Part shown: piece by piece, positions 33,703-39,155 of the stretch
How positions within the stretch are numbered: position 1 is the stretch's first letter
How the letters are laid out: the number at the start of each line of letters is the position of its first letter
Source of the DNA: Lentinus brumalis
Lineage: Eukaryota > Basidiomycota > Agaricomycetes > Polyporales > Polyporaceae
DNA length: 39,155 nt
Direction of reading: 5' to 3'
Assembly: GCA_001792895.1 (NCBI GenBank)
Contig: MARA01000093.1
Location: 1 to 39,155 of the forward strand
Translations under genes and position numbers: made by a program
The notes under the pieces: model-generated
Databases searched by the model: none
Seen by the model: the letters and a program-made list of their open reading frames with translations, nothing else
What the model was told of the DNA's origin: nothing

Positions 33703-36690
33703 TATTATCCAGCTGCACTTTCCAGTACAGCTACCATGCTATGACTTTTGAGATGTTACCCAAATGGATTCACTAAAGCCAATACGTTTAACCTAATTGT
33801 TCCAAAGACCGATATAAGTCAAAAACTGAATTAGGAAAAAAACAATATCTACCTCCAGTTTCCTCCACCTAAAGCTTCTTCCCAGCGACAGACAGTTAGT
33901 TCATCACGAAACTAGCTTCACCGTTGCGCTACTTATCAACGATTACTCGGAATTCCTTCTTCATGCCTCCGAATTTCAGGAGACAATCCGGCTTATATTT
34001 CATATAAATCACTTTTTTTAATGATTAGCTCCACTTCTTTGAAGTATTGCATCACTTTGTAAAAGTTTTTGTGGCACGTCTATAGCCCAGAACATGAGGG
34101 CCATAACGACTTGTCTTAGCCCCCGCTGAATCTCTATCAGATTCATTAGTTATTAAGTATAAATTAATAACAGGGATTTCGTTCGTTAGTGGAATTAACC
34201 TAATGTTTAACAACACGAACTGAAGACAGCCATGCAGCACCTGTACTTAAGTACTTTAAAATGTTAAAATACTCCCTTATAAAAATAAAGTTTGTATGCA
34301 AGTTCTGGTAAGATTTTACGCGGATTATCGTATTAAATAACATGCTTCACTCCGTTTGCTTCGAGACCGACTAATTTTTTTGTTTTCTACTTTGCAGTAG
34401 TACTCACAAGGCGGAATGGTTATTGTGTTAACTTCGTCTCTAGTTTTAAAACTAATGACTACCATTCATCGTTTACAGAAAGGAGTACCGGGGTATCTAA
34501 CTGTGGAATCAGAACTTCACAATTGTTCTTCCACAAAGAACCGTACGTGCGACTTTCATCGCATACGGCTCAAGCCATTCTAAAGTATTATGTGTCGGAT
34601 GACAGAGAGAGAGATAAAAAAAATTTTATAATAAGGAGGCTCTATATCCTTAGAACCTTTATAAATTTAAGTTTAACTTTAACTAATTTCAATACCTAAA
34701 ATCTAAGTATTAACTTGCCAATTATTATATTGTACTAATTTTTGACCTTCTAATTTATTCAATAGAGGATTTTCGCACATACTTCTAATTGCAAGTATAT
34801 CTTTTTTAGAAGAGATAGTTAGAGAATATGTATCTTTTCTGGTATTATTTCTATTTCCTTTATCTAAAATTTTAGGACTTAGAGATAGTCTTGTTTTTAT
34901 TAATTCTAGTACTTGTTTGTCAGTATGTTCAATATTAAAAACTAAATGACCTTTTTTATGAACATAAAAACAACCTTCACCATTAACAAAACCTAATATC
35001 CAATTATCAAAAGCAGTTCCTGAAGTAAAATAATTATCAGGGATATTGTTTTCTACAAAATTTCTATGTATAAATTTTTCATATTCTCCTAAAGTTTCAA
35101 CTCTATTAAAATTATTAAGTACACCATATTTTAGTCTTGCATATCTTCCTCTTTGATGTTCAGTTAGTAATGGTTGTTTATCAAAGACAGTTTCAATTAG
35201 ATAAATTAATTCTGTTTTTTTAGTTACAGACCATCTTGCTTCATCTCTGTGTGAATACTCATAAATATGACCTATTGAATTTAATTGAGTTTGAATTTTT
35301 TTTAGAAGAGGTAAATCTTTAATACTTAAACTAATGTGGAAACCATAACCAATATTATAATACTCTTTAAGGATACCTTCTTTTGTTAGATAAGATCTTT
35401 TTTAGGAAATACTTGAAATTAGCGTCAGCATCACAGAAACCTACAAACCATTCTAGCCATAAATTAAACAATGCTTTTTCCATGTCCTTAAACATTATAT
35501 TTTAAATAAGAAATACTTTAGAATCACCTGCGTTAGTCTGCATCCTTTCGAATTGGCTATCTTCTTTATTTATTTCTAATAAAGAGCCTATCCATTACAT
35601 TACATAATGGCCTTCGCTTTTAACGCTGTCTTGTTTCCTCTAATCTCTCAGAAATTATTACTAATTTCCTTGCTATTATAAAAATAGCAGATTATAGGAG
35701 TTTCCCTGTTCCTATTTAAGTACGTAATAGTCTTCCTTAGGTTCCTACTTTAATTTTATAATTATTTGTCCATCTTATAATCACCAAGGACTCGTGAAAT
35801 ACTAATTAATAAACTTTTAAAACATAGATTTGATTTCTCTAACCATAGAAGACAGTTCAACCAAATAATATTATTTAGTTTATACTTAAGCTTTAAACTA
35901 GATTGTTACCAACGCTCGTTTATTAAGGCGAACTCTAATAAGATGGAATATTTAGACGGAGTTACTCCGCTATACTTAAATAAGCTTTTCAGGTCGCTAT
36001 TTATTATCCTATTTCCTACCCTAACCTTCGTTTCTCAGCGTCATCATTAGTGGAGAGTGGCCTTCGCCCTGAGTATTCTGCCTAGGATCTATGGATATCA
36101 GCCCTCCTCTAGGCGTTATACACTATAACCTCTTTTTGATTCTAGCTCTATTAAACTACTTTATTTTGCAATCATAGTCTGGTGGGAGCTGCCTACAAAC
36201 CCTTTACGCCTGTTTATGATGATTAACGTTTGCGTCTCTGGTCTTACCGAGTCTTCTGGCACCAGCTTTGGACGACACTCATAGTAAGGTAATATCATTA
36301 TTTTCCCTACGACATCATGAATTTTAAGAAATTCTATGATTTCAGTTAGCTAGTTCACTCTTGCGAGCATTGACTAATATTCTTGACTGCTGGTAGTGTA
36401 TTTACTACTTGGGAGATTTCATTCCAATGTGGCCAGAGGTTCTTTCAAACTTGACTTTCGATCGTTGGCTTGGTAGGCCATTACCCTACCAACTACCTAA
36501 TCAAATTAAATAGAATCCTATAGCAGAAGTATCTCCTTTGCTTATCCCATTTCTGAAGACTATAGGGTATCTTATTTAACATACTCACCTCTACACCTTA
36601 TTTTCTAATATTTTTTTAGTAATATGTCGAAAACAACGATTCGCATGTCTTAAACTACTGAAAACGTTCAATCGGAACCAAATTAAATTC
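33703..36690 (-). rRNA. rns: small-subunit rRNA with group II intron, copy 3
   Basis: Same gene as 1183-4185. The 5' exon (about 35,990-36,690) has many single-base deletions even in universally conserved parts, which shows poor base quality rather than real change. Domain V is at 34538-34571. Confidence 0.92.
34703..35495 (-). CDS. LAGLIDADG protein in the rns group II intron, copy 3 (damaged start)
   Basis: The C-terminal two-thirds is in one frame with both motifs recognisable. The N-terminal part has lost bases near 35400-35420. Confidence 0.83.
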
Positions 36691-37257
36691 TTACGTGGTA
36701 TTAACTAATTATGTATTAGTTGTATTTTATATGCTATTCGCAATGTTTACTAACTCTTTTATTTTTATTTAACTTCAATTTATAAAATATTTTTAAAAGT
36801 TGTCATGTATACATTATAAAAAATATAGTAGAATAGATAAATTACTCTAGATATTGCGCCAAATTAATAAAGCCTTATTCCATAAGCCATTTCTTTTTAT
36901 GAAAGAAGAAAAGTAAATCATTCTACATTAAAACTTTAAATAACATGGTATAAGATACCACTATAAAATATTTATTCTTAACTTCTAAAATTTTTGTAGG
37001 ATATTTTATTTTTACTGTACTTAGCCTCGACTTTTATTGATTTACTAATTATTAATACATTTTTAAATATAATCTCCGTCATTATTAATGGTTCGTTTAA
37101 AGTTGAAGAAAAATTATAATCCTTTATACTTTTTCCGATACATATGTTTCAATGGGTATGCCTAATTTTAAATATTTTAATAATATCATTTTTATATCAT
37201 ATAATAAAGATTGTAAAGAATTCCGGAATTAAAAAAATGGAAAAAGAAACTATTAAA

Positions 37258-37378
37258 TATTGTGGTGATTGTTCTATGATTACGTGTATTCCATGTAATC
37301 AGTAGAAGCATAGAATGTTGTACCAAAGACTGAATCTGTAATAGTGAAGCTAGCATTAAAATATTCAACATATTGTAA
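37258..37378 (-). pseudogene. cox3: cox3 fragment, copy 3
   Basis: Same remnant as at 473-594, with extra single-base losses. Confidence 0.65.
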
Positions 37379-37639
37379 GTAACTTATACCCTTTAAAGAG
37401 TGGTAGTAGAGTTACGGGTAGTCGATATATTTCAACCTAATTATTAATATAAATGTCCAACCTCATTAAATGGTGAAATAACAAAAATTTTTTTTTTACT
37501 TGAAAAAGTATATAGATATGAAGTTATTTATTATAACCTTATATTGGTTGGCAACAGGCAATAAAAATTTTTATTAAAAGGGATTTAATTAAAAAGTAAA
37601 TTCAGCCAAATATATGAATTTACCAAAAAAAAAATAATT

Positions 37640-39155
37640 CTTTATTTTTTGGTATTTTTTCAATCTCAGCCATAAATTTAGCTCTATTCAGGAGATAAAT
37701 TATGAAAATGATTTACCATAGCTTCTACTGTAGACTTATCTTCATTAGAGGCTTCAAGAGGGTTTTTTTACTAACCCTCTTAATCTGCTATCTAATTGAG
37801 TGGGAGTTATCTGATTATCAGAGTAAACTTTTCGATAAATACTAGTTAGCCAAGGTGAACAATTTGTTCTTCCCGACCTCACCTCATCTAATATAAGGGC
37901 TCCGCTAACAAGTCCTGCAGACGTAGCCGCAATCTCACAGCCAGTCTTAGCACAATACATAATTCTAAATAAGTGAGTCATATTACGGTTTAGAGGGCTA
38001 TTGTAAATGTGGAAAAATTCAGGTTGGAATATTAAGGTGTAAAGACCGTTAAAAATTTGATAAATAATGACTACCATTTGAGAAGAGTGAATAATAGCTA
38101 AAATAAAATTATAGTGTCCAATGGTTGGATAAATTTACTATTTATATGGCTTAACACTAGCATTAATGAGATCCTCCTAGAACTCTAATAATTCTTATAT
38201 AGATATTGTTATATTCATATTTATTTTTCAGGTAATAAGCTCACATTATATGTTTTTTCATGCCCCTATTAAATCTTGTCTCCACTTATTGGCGGTGATG
38301 GTTTCATTATTTATGGATAATAGCTATATCCTTTGTATATTGCTAAATTAATTGGTTTACTTTGCTCTGTTAATTAGAATTTAATTTAAAGCTATTCTCA
38401 TTTAAAGGTACTGAGTATTACTATTATCAAAGGGGTAAATATAATAGTAAGTAGCTATGTAATGATGAATTTCAATTCATTTATATAGAAGTATCTAATA
38501 GTATGGTGAAAATACTAAAAATATAAGATAATAACCTAAAGTTATATTAATGATATGTAGTAATTATCTCAGTATCTAATTAGCAATATTAATACGTTTT
38601 AGTTAAAGTATTACTTAGATAAGGTCTATAAATTCAATAACTCTCTATCTAAACTTTACTTACAAGTAACCTAATTGTAACCTCTACATAAAGTAATGGT
38701 TATATTACTCAAATAAATTTTACCATTTAAGAAAGTATATATTTTTTCTAGTTTATAGGGCTTTCTAAAGAATAAATGAGGTGTAAAGTGGTATAAATAA
38801 ACAGCTAAAAGCACTAATAAGAAAATATTGGAGTAATTTCACTAATCTATCCATAGAGATTCAGCTTCACCAATAGTATATGATTAGATGAATAAATATA
38901 GAATTTCAAAGAAATCTGTACTATTCCAAATAATCACTAAAATATAACAAAGAAGATACTAAATAAGCTAATACAAATAATGGTATTATTCAGCTACTAG
39001 CTTCATGTGAGTGTAATAAGATGTTTTAGGTCATTAGGTTTTGTTAAGAAACTAATGAATTAATCTAAATGAATAGAAAGCAGTTAAACTGCAGTTAACT
39101 ACCTAAAATAAGGCTAGTACTTCAAAACTATATTGAGCAAAAGCTAATTATAATT
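37640..39155 (-). CDS. nad5: nad5 3' exon with extension, second copy (partial, low quality)
   Basis: Corresponds to about 19793-21391. Only one longer piece remains open (about 37754-38077, from the extension, containing [20 protein letters not shown]). Deletions every few dozen bases destroy the frame towards the window end, which cuts the exon. Confidence 0.8.

Overview
This window is fungal mitochondrial DNA, very AT-rich, read with the mold mitochondrial code: two in-frame UGA codons in the cox1 intron 5 ORF fall where Trp is expected. It carries an intron-containing rns, the 5' third of cox1, the 3' part of nad5, a cox3 fragment, six tRNA genes (Val, Leu-UAG, Arg, Leu-UAA, Met, Glu) and a dense set of self-splicing introns with homing-endonuclease genes. 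The protein style suggests a filamentous fungus, perhaps a basidiomycete; the sequence does not settle the species.

Layout. The window is mostly repeats of one unit. Copy 1 (1 to about 9936, + strand) reads nad5 tail, cox3 fragment, rns, tRNA cluster, cox1 exons 1-4. At about 9937 the sequence folds back, and copy 2 (about 9937-19990, - strand) is the reverse complement of copy 1. The - strand continues through sequence present once (about 21390-27816): the main nad5 exons, two group I introns, and cox1 exons 5 and 6. From about 27816 to the end the same unit starts again (copy 3, - strand). Landmarks in copies 2 and 3 are offset by 17,887 nt, so the - strand is about 1.6 turns of a unit near 17.9 kb that closes on itself. 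Copies differ almost only by small indels, which become very frequent after about 35,400; this looks like an unpolished long-read contig. The reading frames here should be treated as approximate.

Gene content of one unit, read in gene direction: nad5 3' exons, extended C-terminally by about 275 residues of unknown membrane protein; a cox3 fragment; rns with a group II intron that encodes a LAGLIDADG protein; six tRNAs; cox1 with introns after coding positions 209, 237, 273, 278, 383 and 393, giving a 5-nt exon 4 and a 10-nt exon 6. Intron 1 encodes a GIY-YIG protein and introns 2, 3, 4 and 6 encode LAGLIDADG proteins. Intron 5 encodes an unfamiliar multi-span membrane protein in frame with a LAGLIDADG domain that has lost its catalytic acids.

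The most informative junction is cox1 intron 6. Its 5' side follows a cox1 exon, but its 3' side runs into an internal nad5 exon. The rest of cox1 and the 5' part of nad5 are absent. The simplest reading is a subgenomic circle, or an assembly made to look like one, created by recombination between related introns in cox1 and nad5.
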